Shown here piece after piece: positions 44,068 to 52,641 of a DNA stretch of 64,000 nucleotides. The stretch lies in NCBI GenBank assembly GCA_025963635.1, contig JAOQAK010000018.1, forward strand, positions 1 to 64,000. Reading direction: 5' to 3'. The notes beneath the pieces were generated by a model. The model saw nothing but the letters and a program-made list of their open reading frames with translations, was not told where the DNA came from and searched no databases. The translations under genes were made by a program, and so were the position numbers. This stretch comes from Ferruginibacter sp. (GTDB lineage Bacteria; Bacteroidota; Bacteroidia; Chitinophagales; Chitinophagaceae). Position 1 is the stretch's first letter. The number at the start of each line of letters is the position of its first letter.

Positions 44068-45366
44068 TTAAATGATTAACGCAAGGATGGCAAAAATATC
44101 AATGATCCACAAAGCCATACTTATTTTACTGGTTTTACCTGCGGCGACCTTTAAAACGGTCCAGCTCAAAAAACCCCAGATGATCCCCTGCGTGATGGAA
44201 TAGGTAAAAGGGATCAGCACCATGGCAATAAAGGCAGGAATGGCTTCCTCCATCGCTGGCCAGTTGATCTTAATAACCGGTTTCATCATAAAAACGCCCA
44301 CTAATACCAATGCGGGTGCGGTTGCAATGGCAGGTACGGCGCTGATCAGGGGTGATAGAAAAAGAAATGGCAGAAACAATATTGCACCGGTAATCGCAGT
44401 AACACCAGTTCGTCCTCCCTGGTCAATCCCCACTGCGGATTCAATATAAGCTGTGCCCGGACTACTGCCCAAAAGTCCGGCAATGGTAGTGGCAAATGCA
44501 TCTACTACCAGCGAACGTTTTATATTGATGGGTTCCCCATTTTCATCTAATAAACCTGCTGCTTCGGACAGGCCTACAAAGGTGGATAAGCTATCAAACA
44601 TATCAGTAAACACAAAGGCGAATATCACAGGCACCATACTCCATCGAAGTGAATGAACTAAATCCAGTTTAAAGAGCAGGCTAAAATCCGGCAAGGCAAC
44701 GATTCCCTTGATTGAGATTAATGGAACAGTGCCTGCCCACCATCTTCCGATAGGCCAGGCCATCAAACTGGTTAATACAATGCCGGCTAGTATCGCACCT
44801 TTTACTTTCCTAACCAGCAAAACAGCGGTTATCGCCAGCCCGGTAACAAAAGTGAGTACGGGGGCGGTTAATTCGCCAATACCAATGATGGTACCGGGGT
44901 TGGATATTATAAATTTCGCGTTAACCAACCCGATCAGGGTAATAAATAGGCCAATCCCGGCGGCAATGGCATAGCGTAGTGTTTTAGGGATTGCCTTTAC
45001 AATATAAGTACGGATATTAAATACAGACAATAACAGGAAGATAATGCCGGACCAGAATACTACGCCCAGCGCAACAGGCCAGGGTATCTTCAAAGCAAGC
45101 ACGGCAGTAAACGTAAAAAATGCATTCAGGCCCATCCCCGGGGCTACCAATATGGGGCTGCGGGCATATAATCCCATTGCAAGGCTGCTAAAAAAGCATA
45201 CCATAATCGTTGCTGTAAGTACGGCTGGAAACGGCATACCAGCCTGGCTTAGTATTGAAGGATTCACCACTATAATGTATGCGGTAGCCAGGAAGGAAGA
45301 GGTGCCTGCCAGTATCTCGGTAGAGAGGCGACCAGGTTCCTTTTTTAAAGATGTAGAGAAACGCAT
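44068..45366 (-). CDS. NCS2 purine permease, AzgA-like
   Basis: An inner-membrane permease with about 12-14 segments, of the NCS2/AzgA group that imports adenine, guanine and hypoxanthine. Typical parts are the N-terminal TEILAGTSSFLATAYIIVVN, NPSILSQAGMP, APGMGLNAFFTF and SSPGTAYIESAVGIDQGGRTG. An in-frame ATG at 45411 exists, but a -7 box TATCTTTG lies between it and the ATG at 45366, and the shorter start (MRFSTSL) matches the family N-terminus; this gives 432 residues. It heads an operon with the exported nucleosidase. Confidence 0.9.
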   Translation of the reverse strand: MRFSTSLKKEPGRLSTEILAGTSSFLATAYIIVVNPSILSQAGMPFPAVLTATIMVCFFSSLAMGLYARSPILVAPGMGLNAFFTFTAVLALKIPWPVALGVVFWSGIIFLLLSVFNIRTYIVKAIPKTLRYAIAAGIGLFITLIGLVNAKFIISNPGTIIGIGELTAPVLTFVTGLAITAVLLVRKVKGAILAGIVLTSLMAWPIGRWWAGTVPLISIKGIVALPDFSLLFKLDLVHSLRWSMVPVIFAFVFTDMFDSLSTFVGLSEAAGLLDENGEPINIKRSLVVDAFATTIAGLLGSSPGTAYIESAVGIDQGGRTGVTAITGAILFLPFLFLSPLISAVPAIATAPALVLVGVFMMKPVIKINWPAMEEAIPAFIAMVLIPFTYSITQGIIWGFLSWTVLKVAAGKTSKISMALWIIDIFAILALII

Positions 45367-45384
45367 AACATTCATCGGTTTTGC

Positions 45385-45392
45385 CAAAGATA
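45385..45392 (-). promoter_or_regulatory. Candidate -7 box TATCTTTG for the purine permease operon
   Basis: Exact TAnnTTTG match on the minus strand, 18 bp before the ATG at 45366 and downstream of the ATG at 45411. It supports the shorter start of the permease. Confidence 0.45.
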
Positions 45393-45581
45393 ATACGCCG
45401 GAGTTCAGCATTTACGAATCTGCAACATTTGCTGATAAGGATATATTTAAAAGGATAAATTAGTTTGCTCCCCGGTTTGTATTAAGCAAGTATGTAACAG
45501 AAAACCTGCATATGATTAATGGCATGTGATGAATCTCGGCCCAGGAATGTAAATCGCGATGACAAATAGGCGGTATATAAC

Positions 45582-45612
45582 AAAAAAATAGCCCTCCAGT
45601 AGAAACTGGAGG
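45582..45612 (-). terminator. Intrinsic terminator on the minus strand
   Basis: The stem CCTCCAGT/ACTGGAGG (4-nt loop) is followed on the minus strand by GGCTATTTTTTTG. The nearest minus-strand source upstream is the decayed gene at 46049-46480; no intact gene uses it. Confidence 0.65.
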
Positions 45613-45699
45613 ACTTTAACGATTGCTTGCTATATGAAAATCTTAATAATTTGTTAACTTAATTTTTCCGGTAACTTCCTACACATTATATTTGCGCCC

Positions 45700-45775
45700 A
45701 CGAATGATTGATTGCTTTTTTAATAACTCCTTCCTTAGGCCCGTCTTTCTCATACAAATGTAGGACGGGCTTTTA
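45700..45775 (+). ncRNA. Candidate isolated small RNA with terminator
   Basis: A -7 box TATATTTG (45687-45694) is an exact TAnnTTTG match, and an intrinsic terminator (GCCCGTC/GACGGGC, 45739-45770, then TTTTATATTT) follows 45 bp later. No plus-strand gene ends or begins in between, so the terminator must serve a short transcript starting here. The -33 region is only T-rich. A 19-codon ATG frame (MIDCFF...) runs into the terminator but looks fortuitous. Confidence 0.5.
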
Positions 45776-46048
45776 TATTTATCAATTAACTTCTTGCCCT
45801 TTTAATGATGGTAAAACACTGGTTTTCATTTGAAATGCATGCCACTACTGCATTTTAACATAAGTTGGTAATGACAGCCATTGTGTAAAATATACATACT
45901 AATTGCCGGAAATGAGTTGGTGTTATATGTAAAAAGGCTGATCCTGATTTTTTAGTGATTCCTTTTCAGATAAGTAACTGTGTGATTAATGTCTTTTACT
46001 CTACCTATTCTTCGGCGAAGAGGTAGCCTTGCTTGAACAGCTTTTTAT

Positions 46049-46480
46049 TTATTCGCGAAATGCCTGCACAACAAGTGTACCTACATCCAGACCGGTATAG
46101 TAACTGCCTGTTGCCAATTCTTTGCCATTGTGTTGAGGGCACCATTTAGTTGAAGCGTGCATTTCCCATGGATCTGAGGCTAAGCACGTTGTATCCGCCC
46201 GGCTGCCCGAACTGCATAATGGAAGCGCTGCTTGTGCCACCTCCACTAAGCGCTACGCCAAACTTATTCCTGTAGGACACATTCCCTATGCCACATCTCC
46301 TTCAGTACCAGCCAGGTCCCAGTGGTTTAAGCCGGCTACGTCCGGCCTCGCAGCGGGTGTAGTGGTACCAATACCTACATTTTGTGCCTGTGCAAAAAAG
46401 GAGTACAGGCAAATGGTAATCAGCATAATATTTTTCCTGGTTTTCTTTTTGGGAAGTAAATTTAATTCCAATAAGATCAA
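46049..46480 (-). pseudogene. Decayed exported protein of the tail-fibre/VGIGTTTP type
   Basis: The minus-strand frame from 46480 has a signal-peptide-like start and QNVGIGTTTPAARPDV, the N-terminal repeat typical of Bacteroidota exported tail-fibre-like proteins. The frame stops after GTEGDVA at 46286, but the sequence continues in another frame as GIGNVSYRNKFGVALSGGG and PGGYNVLSLRSMGNARFN, then a stop and further protein-like text to about 46049. At least one frameshift and one stop codon are needed, so this is a broken, truncated gene. The chaperone/peptidase domain usual at the C-terminus is absent. Confidence 0.75.
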
Positions 46481-46677
46481 TTAATTTATTTATATGTATT
46501 TCAACCGTTCTTCGTGGACAACTGTGTTGATTAAGAATTCAGCCGCTAATCTTTCAGTTAAATTCATTTGATTGCATTGTGCAAACCGTTAGCATGACTT
46601 CCAGTCGTGGAGTTTAACTTTATCACTAAATATCTATCTTTAAGCACTCTACTACCTTACAACTTAAATTGCCAGTT

Positions 46678-48054
46678 ATGAAAAAACGTTTTGCTATCAT
46701 CCTATTGGTATTAGTTATTTCCCACCCCGCTTTTTGCCAGCAGGACGATCTCATCGGAAAGGATGCGGAGATGCCAATCAAACATCCTTCATGGATTATG
46801 CAGGGTAATATTTATGAAGTGAATATTCGTCAATATACTAAAGAAGGAACGTTCAATGCTTTTGCAAAACATCTTAGCCGTATTAAGGCAATGGGTGTAC
46901 AAACCTTGTGGTTTATGCCTATTAATCCAATCAGCAAGGCCGATAGAAAGGGAACCCTTGGAAGCTATTACGCTGTATCAGATTATACCGGCATCAATCC
47001 TGAATATGGAACCATCACCGACTGGAAAAAGCTGGTTCAGTTAATTCATAGCATGGGGATGAAAGTAATCATCGACTGGGTTCCTAATCATACCGGCGCT
47101 GATCATCACTGGTTAACCGAACAACCGGATTTTTTTGCGAAAGATAGCGCCGGGAAAGCAGCCGTAGCAGTGGATTGGGCAGACACAAGGCAATTGAACT
47201 ACAACAACATGGTGATGCAGGATAGTATGATCAATGCAATGAAATACTGGCTCATCAAAACAGGCATTGATGGATTCAGGTGCGATGTGGCCTGGAACGT
47301 TCCGGGTACTTTCTGGAAAAAATGCATTTCACAATTAAAAAAAGTGAATCAAAATATTTTTATGCTGGCGGAAGGCGATAAGCCTTATTTAAGCAGGAAC
47401 GGTTTTGATGCCGTTTATCCCTGGGACATGTTTCATATGATGATAAAAGTAGCCGCGGGAGAAAGACCGGCGTTTGCATCAGACAGCATCAGACAGAAAG
47501 TGAATGCCTCCTTTGCTAAGAATACGATCCAAATGTATTTTACCAGCAATCATGATGAAAACAGCTGGAATAAATCCGACTACGGCACTTTTCCGGGCCC
47601 CGTGCATGCACCTTTTGCTGTTTTTACACAAACCATGGAGTCGGGCGTTCCCCTGATATATGGAGGACAGGAAGAACCAGTGTTACGGCCACTTGAATTT
47701 TTTGAAAAAGATCCAATGAGTTTTGGGAGATTTCAAAGAGCGGGTTTTTATAAAACATTGCTTAGTCTTCGAAAAAGAAGCCCGGCACTATCCGCAGATG
47801 CATCTTTCAGAAAAGTTTGGGTTGGGGATGATAAAGCTTTGTATGCTTTCGTAAGGGAAAAGGCCGGTAACAAGATATTTGTTATATTAAATTTGTCACA
47901 AACTGAACAGGTGATCAATGTAAAGGACAAAACTTTATCAGGCAATCCTTACAATGTCTTTATGGGTACCAAAGAACCGCTGAATGGTAAATCATGGAAA
48001 ATAGAACCCTGGGGATATGTTGTGTACGAGTACATCGCGGTAAATAAAAAATAG
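46678..48054 (+). CDS. Exported GH13 alpha-amylase-family enzyme
   Basis: A 458-residue exported glycoside hydrolase for alpha-glucans. The signal peptide ends at about residue 20 (PAFC-QQ). The GH13 barrel starts with WIMQGNIYEVNIRQYTKEG and has D203 in GFRCDVAW, E232 in MLAEGDKP and D293 in TSNHDENSW at the three catalytic positions; the second conserved region is VIIDWVPNHTG. A short C-terminal beta domain ends the protein. The in-frame TTG at 46669 adds three residues; the ATG is preferred. It lies far from the first GH13 and could be specific for different oligosaccharides. Confidence 0.92.
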   Translation: MKKRFAIILLVLVISHPAFCQQDDLIGKDAEMPIKHPSWIMQGNIYEVNIRQYTKEGTFNAFAKHLSRIKAMGVQTLWFMPINPISKADRKGTLGSYYAVSDYTGINPEYGTITDWKKLVQLIHSMGMKVIIDWVPNHTGADHHWLTEQPDFFAKDSAGKAAVAVDWADTRQLNYNNMVMQDSMINAMKYWLIKTGIDGFRCDVAWNVPGTFWKKCISQLKKVNQNIFMLAEGDKPYLSRNGFDAVYPWDMFHMMIKVAAGERPAFASDSIRQKVNASFAKNTIQMYFTSNHDENSWNKSDYGTFPGPVHAPFAVFTQTMESGVPLIYGGQEEPVLRPLEFFEKDPMSFGRFQRAGFYKTLLSLRKRSPALSADASFRKVWVGDDKALYAFVREKAGNKIFVILNLSQTEQVINVKDKTLSGNPYNVFMGTKEPLNGKSWKIEPWGYVVYEYIAVNKK

Positions 48055-49053
48055 GAAAGCTCAATGTATTAATTTGTAGGGCCAGCATATCTGAACAGCG
48101 AATAAGCCTGCCCGCTATTTCAACTCCTCATTAAAACAGTCGGTGATTTGTGCAGCGCATAATTTCCTCAAACCTGTGAGTAAAGTCCAGGGCGCCTGTT
48201 AAAAAAAGCCCTGGAGATACCCACAGTTATACGCAAAAAAATAAAATAAAAAATATGATAATGATCATTGTTTTTATTTGCTAATGTATGCAACTTTATA
48301 AAACAATCAGCATTCACAAACAAGGAAATTGCCGGTTAAAAACCAACGAGGCAAACAGCGAAATTTTAAAAAGCGCTTATCAAAATTTCTTTCAAAAGTG
48401 GTGTTGAAACGGAAGGCGGACATATAGAGGACCTAAATCTGTTACACTTACTATTCAGTAAGGGAATGCAACTAATTAATTTTTGCAGCAAAAAATAGCA
48501 GCTATATGTTGCCCGAAAAATAGAAACCTTTGAAATCATTTATGGAGGATTTGTCTGACAATTCAGACAGTATCAAGATTGCTTGCCAGTAATGTGAAAA
48601 GCTTCCTCAAGGGAAGCTTTTTCATTTCAATGATTTTTCATCTCCCTGGCGCACTTCAAATTTTTAGAATTGCAACACACCAGTAATTCCCGCGAACACA
48701 GATTAACTTGCTGCACCGGCGTAACCGTTTTCCATCCTTTCCTAATTTATTAGCAGCTGACAGTTGTTCGAATGATACATAGTTTCCATAGTTAAACTGG
48801 AAAGGAAGTTAAACGCTTCTATCACAATACCTGGGCATTATGCGTGATTTTGCTTGTAGTCAGGCCCATTTAATGTAACCTCAAACCTGCTTACCCCTTT
48901 GTAGAAATAGTACGATACACATAAATAATCTTATTCTACAACCCAGTTTTTTTTTAAGATTGACATTTGCTATGTAATTGACAGGCACCTTAAACCATCT
49001 TTACAGATAGATTCCGGCATTCCATATTACTTACACAAAAAAAGACTTATTTT
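48055..49053. other. Intergenic region of about 1 kb
   Basis: Large non-coding stretch between the GH13 and sigma-factor genes. It holds a hairpin CCAGGGC/GCCCTGG (48187-48214, no T-run), a 39-codon ATG frame at 48288-48407 after a T-rich region (no recognised product), and the candidate small RNA at 48495-48622. The part from 48630 to 49053 should hold the sigma-factor promoter; no exact TAnnTTTG was found. Nothing else seen. Confidence 0.5.
48495..48622 (+). ncRNA. Candidate isolated small transcript with micro-ORF and terminator
   Basis: The intrinsic terminator AAAAGCTTCC/GGAAGCTTTT (48597-48622) has no gene ending before it. Upstream are a hairpin GTCTGA-CAAT-TCAGAC (48553-48568), a 16-codon frame at 48542-48592 starting MEDLSDNSDS and ending just before the terminator, and a promoter-like TAATTTTTG near 48477-48485 (one extra base relative to TAnnTTTG). 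The 5' end is a guess. Confidence 0.4.
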
Positions 49054-49635
49054 ATGAAATCCCTTATGCTTCTCTCGGATCAGCAATTGGTTCACCTTTA
49101 TTTGGATGGCAATTCGGCGGCACTTTCAGCGCTTGTTGTTCGCTACAAAAGCAAATTGTACACCTCTATTTATTTGCTCGTAAAAGATAAATACCTGGCC
49201 GAAGATATGTTCCAGGATGTATTTATCCGTGTGATAGACAAGCTGAAAAACGGTCATTATACAGAAGAAGGAAAATTTTTACCATGGATGATGCGCATTG
49301 CCCACAACATGTGTCTTGATCACTTCAGAAAAACAAAGCGCATGCCGGCCATAAAAACCAGCGATGACGTGGACATTTTCGAAACCCTCAATTTTGCCGT
49401 GAAAAGTGCCGAGGAATGCATCATTACAGAGGAAACTCATGACCGGGTAAGAAAAATGCTCGATATGCTTCCACAAGACCAACGTGAAATAATTATCATG
49501 CGGCATTATGCAGACCTCACCTTTAAAGAAATTGCTGCCTTAATGAATATCAGCATTAATACAGCTTTGGGACGCATGCGGTATGGATTGATTAACCTAC
49601 GCAAAACAATGGTTGAAAAGCAGATCGCCTTGTAG
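49054..49635 (+). CDS. RNA polymerase ECF-type sigma factor
   Basis: A 193-residue sigma-70-family factor. Region 2 (about 20-92) shows KDKYLAEDMFQDVFIRVIDK and FLPWMMRIAHNMCLDHFRK, and region 4 (about 130-185) shows MLPQDQREIIIMRHYADLTF with the helix-turn-helix EIAALMNISINTALGRMRYG. There is no anti-sigma gene directly downstream, unlike many ECF loci; the next gene is a hexosaminidase on the opposite strand. Regulation is probably by its own synthesis or by a distant factor. Confidence 0.94.
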   Translation: MKSLMLLSDQQLVHLYLDGNSAALSALVVRYKSKLYTSIYLLVKDKYLAEDMFQDVFIRVIDKLKNGHYTEEGKFLPWMMRIAHNMCLDHFRKTKRMPAIKTSDDVDIFETLNFAVKSAEECIITEETHDRVRKMLDMLPQDQREIIIMRHYADLTFKEIAALMNISINTALGRMRYGLINLRKTMVEKQIAL

Positions 49636-49692
49636 TTGTTAAATCAAAAGTAAATTCAACATCAATATATTTTCATAAAAGCCCTTCCCAGC

Positions 49693-49728
49693 ATGCAATA
49701 TGGCAGACCACAGTCTGCCATATTGCAT
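49693..49728. repeat. Perfect 16-bp hairpin between convergent genes
   Basis: ATGCAATATGGCAGAC and GTCTGCCATATTGCAT are exact reverse complements around the 4-nt loop CACA. There is no T-run. Between the ends of the sigma-factor and hexosaminidase genes, it may be a bidirectional terminator or a protein-binding palindrome. Confidence 0.8.
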
Positions 49729-49772
49729 TAATACCAATCCCCAAAAGAGGTTTATAATTTAATTGCTGTGAT

Positions 49773-51683
49773 TTACTTTTTTAAGCCAGCTTTCTTAGCC
49801 AATTCATCCAGCGGCATGGCAATCATTCTTCCTACCGGCTGATTTCCTTTATAGGTAATCACTTTAAGCATCACAGCATCTTTTGGTGGAGTAAGCATGC
49901 CCGTATATTTCGGGTAAAATTTATCAGGGAAAGAATTGTCGAAGCTATAGTAAATAGTGAGATCGTCTATTTCTGTAGCTAACTCAATACCCAGCTGGCC
50001 TTTATTATTCTTTGCGGTGAAGATTGGATCGTACATGCCAGGTGAGTACTTTATTTCACGGATATCATAGCGTTTGAATTGTTGTTCTACTCTTTGAACA
50101 AAACTGTTCCAATTCTTTTTTTCCTTTGGAGACCAAACGGATTCGGCAATTGCAAAGGCTCTCGGCCAGGTCATATACTGCAGGTGACGCACATTCGGTA
50201 TTTGTTCCGTCCATATGTTGCCTTGTCCACCCTTTATATATTTCGCATCTGCACCTGCGGGTACCGGTTCAAACTGGTAGGCTTTACTTAAACGCAAGGT
50301 TGCATATACTTTTGGTTCAATAATGGGATCGCCCTGCATGTAGTCGAGATATGCATAAGTAGTTGGGCTCATGACCACCTCGTGTTTTAATTTTGCCGCT
50401 TCTATGCCTCCTTTTTCTCCGCGCCAGCTCATTACCGCCGCATTCTCAGCAAGGCCGCCTTCCAGTATTTCGTCCCATCCGATTAGTTTTTTCCCTTTTG
50501 AATCGATGATTTTCCCAACTCTTTTTTCAAAATAGCTTTGCACTTCATGCATTGTTTTTAAGCCTTCCTTTTGCATCAGCGATTTGATGGCATCACTTTC
50601 TTCCCAAAAGTTTTTAGCACACTCATCACCACCCACATGAATGTATTCAAAAGGAAATATTGCAGCAATTTCTGTAAAAACCTTGTCAAGAAATGTATAT
50701 ACTTTTTCGTTCGCCGGGCAAAGGCTGTTATCCACCAATGCTGTGAAAGTACCGTTTCCACGCCAGTCCATTATCTTTTCACCCGAGCGTACACGGTACT
50801 TATCAGCACCCGCTGTGCAGGATAATTCTGGGTAGGCAACAATCGCAGCAAGACTGTGGCCCGGTACATCTACTTCAGGAAGAATATTTACAAACCGCTC
50901 TTTTGCATATTGAACTACTTCCTTAATATCCTCCTGCGTATAGAATCCGCCATAATTCAGGGGTTCATCAGGCAGGGGTGGAGTGAAGGCGCCGAAATAA
51001 CCTGTCTTATCTACCCGTTTAGATCCCTTTGTTGTGAGGTTTGGAAGGCTTTTAATTTCTATCCTCCATCCTTCATCATCGGTTAAATGCCAATGCAACA
51101 AATTGAATTTATAGCGTGCCATCTGGTCAATAAAATCTTTCACTTCCTTCTTTGTAAAAAAGTGCCGGGATACATCGAACATTAAGCCCCTCCACCCAAA
51201 ACGGGGATAATCAGTAATATCTACACAGGGTACCTGCCATTTGCCTGCGACAGTTACATCGCTTTCAATGGAAACCGGCAATAATTGAATAAGGGTTTGA
51301 ACCCCATAAAACAAGCCTGCAGGTTCATTTGCCTTTATGGTGATGATGGTAGGAGTTACTAAAAGCTGGTAGCCTTCTTTTCCAATTACCTGGTCGGCGG
51401 TTTTGTTCAGCACTAACCTGATTTGAGCCGTAGCTGCCTGAGCGCTTACAGAAACGCTGTACCCTGTTGGACTGCTTAATCGTTGTTTCAAAAAAGTTAG
51501 GGTAGGTTGCAATGCTGCATCGGCGGGCGCTTCGATCAATATTTTCGCCGGAAGTTGAAAGAAGCCATCATGCTGAACCATTTTTACCGGCTCGGGAAGG
51601 ATTGCTACCCGGCCATTTAAAGGTTGTGCGCCAGTCATAATTCCTACCAGGCAAAAACTTACCATTACTATTAATTTTTTCAT
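49773..51683 (-). CDS. Exported GH20 beta-N-acetylhexosaminidase
   Basis: A 636-residue exported enzyme that removes terminal N-acetylglucosamine or -galactosamine from glycans such as chitin or peptidoglycan fragments. The signal peptide ends near residue 19 (TGAQ). The N-terminal alpha/beta domain (about 25-155) precedes the GH20 barrel with FDVSRHFFTKKEV, LLHWHLTDDEGWR and the catalytic pair D353-E354 in HVGGDECAKNFW. A C-terminal beta segment (about 560-636) resembles the chitobiase C-terminal domain. It is a single gene. Confidence 0.94.
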   Translation of the reverse strand: MKKLIVMVSFCLVGIMTGAQPLNGRVAILPEPVKMVQHDGFFQLPAKILIEAPADAALQPTLTFLKQRLSSPTGYSVSVSAQAATAQIRLVLNKTADQVIGKEGYQLLVTPTIITIKANEPAGLFYGVQTLIQLLPVSIESDVTVAGKWQVPCVDITDYPRFGWRGLMFDVSRHFFTKKEVKDFIDQMARYKFNLLHWHLTDDEGWRIEIKSLPNLTTKGSKRVDKTGYFGAFTPPLPDEPLNYGGFYTQEDIKEVVQYAKERFVNILPEVDVPGHSLAAIVAYPELSCTAGADKYRVRSGEKIMDWRGNGTFTALVDNSLCPANEKVYTFLDKVFTEIAAIFPFEYIHVGGDECAKNFWEESDAIKSLMQKEGLKTMHEVQSYFEKRVGKIIDSKGKKLIGWDEILEGGLAENAAVMSWRGEKGGIEAAKLKHEVVMSPTTYAYLDYMQGDPIIEPKVYATLRLSKAYQFEPVPAGADAKYIKGGQGNIWTEQIPNVRHLQYMTWPRAFAIAESVWSPKEKKNWNSFVQRVEQQFKRYDIREIKYSPGMYDPIFTAKNNKGQLGIELATEIDDLTIYYSFDNSFPDKFYPKYTGMLTPPKDAVMLKVITYKGNQPVGRMIAMPLDELAKKAGLKK

Positions 51684-52025
51684 ATGTCCGATCAGATTTG
51701 TTTTTTTGAAATGAAAACCATCTGAACAAATGTAGGGGATAAAAATTAAAAATAATATTGCGGGGCGTATGGCTTTGGCCAGTTAACTGGCAGGTGCACT
51801 GTAGAAAAGTTAGTGAAACAGGTAAGTACAGGCGTACTTAACAAAGGGCCGGTCAGACGAAAATGCCGGCAGGCATTAGTGAATTATTAATGCTGTAGTC
51901 ACTTAATAAAAGAATTGCCGATAGGTTTACTTACCGGAAGAGGAAACGAAAGCAGCGGCAGTATTATTATTTGTGCAAACGCTTAAACAATAATACTGCG
52001 AGCTTAATTTTTATGGAGAATGAAA
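51684..52025. other. Intergenic region, 342 bp
   Basis: Between the hexosaminidase start and the CBM48-like gene end. It should hold the hexosaminidase promoter; no exact box found. It contains the inverted repeat at 51958-51999. No coding sequence seen. Confidence 0.5.
51958..51999. repeat. Inverted repeat after the CBM48-like gene
   Basis: GCAGTATTATT and AATAATACTGC are exact reverse complements; after one mismatch, TTT/AAA extend the stem inward. The loop is about 12 nt. It lies 27 bp after the stop of the minus-strand gene at 52026 and lacks a T-run. Confidence 0.6.
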
Positions 52026-52316
52026 TTAGAGAATGATAACGCTGTTATTGCCACCAAATTCGTTCGGCTGCTGGCTGTCTGCTTCTGGTTCGTTAACCCA
52101 CTCAGTTGCATTTACTTTATATTTAAACTCATGCTGAGATCCTTTAGGCAAAGAGACATCGCATGTAAAACTTCCGTCCTTTTTTTTGCTCATCACTATT
52201 GAATTTTCCCAATCACTATTTAAGCCCAAAATTTCGATTGTTTCAGCATTTTCAGCATTTACAGTGAATTTTACTTTACAATAATCTTTTGTCTTAAAGT
52301 ATGTTTTTTGTACCAT
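52026..52316 (-). CDS. Stand-alone isoamylase-N/CBM48-like protein
   Basis: A 96-residue protein that seems to be only a CBM48/AMPK-type glycogen-binding domain: KVKFTVNAENAETIEILGLN, SDWENSIVMSKKKDGSFTC and HEFKYKVNATEWVNEPEAD follow the early-set beta-sandwich pattern. There is no signal peptide, so it is probably cytoplasmic and may bind glycogen made by GlgA. Such single-domain proteins occur in Bacteroidota and their role is unknown. Confidence 0.85.
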   Translation of the reverse strand: MVQKTYFKTKDYCKVKFTVNAENAETIEILGLNSDWENSIVMSKKKDGSFTCDVSLPKGSQHEFKYKVNATEWVNEPEADSQQPNEFGGNNSVIIL

Positions 52317-52641
52317 TAGTTTAGTTTTATTTAAAAATTAATCCTCATTGCTTAATACTAAAGTTAGCAAAAGGTAACCCGATGCAAAAAAATGTTATAT
52401 ACAACAATGTTAATATCTACGCTCTGCGATATTGATTGGTGTTCCTAATAGAATCATTTTTTTATGAATTATTGTTTGTTGGTATATATACCTGCCTGAC
52501 TCTAAAAACTTATCAGAAAATTTTACGCAATCTTATATGTTGGTATGCAATGGGGATAACTTAGGCGAAATTAAATCTTGCTGCGAAATAAAACCCGTGT
52601 TGATTTCTTTGTTGGAAATACAAATAACGGCTATTTGTAGA

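Noticed and set aside
45412..46668. Insertion sequence or mobile-element remains in the decayed region.
   Set aside because: No transposase fragments, terminal inverted repeats or target duplications were found.
48288..48407. 39-codon frame (MQLYKTISIHKQ...) after the GH13 gene.
   Set aside because: A frame of this length is expected by chance in AT-rich intergenic DNA; no family, RBS or clear promoter.
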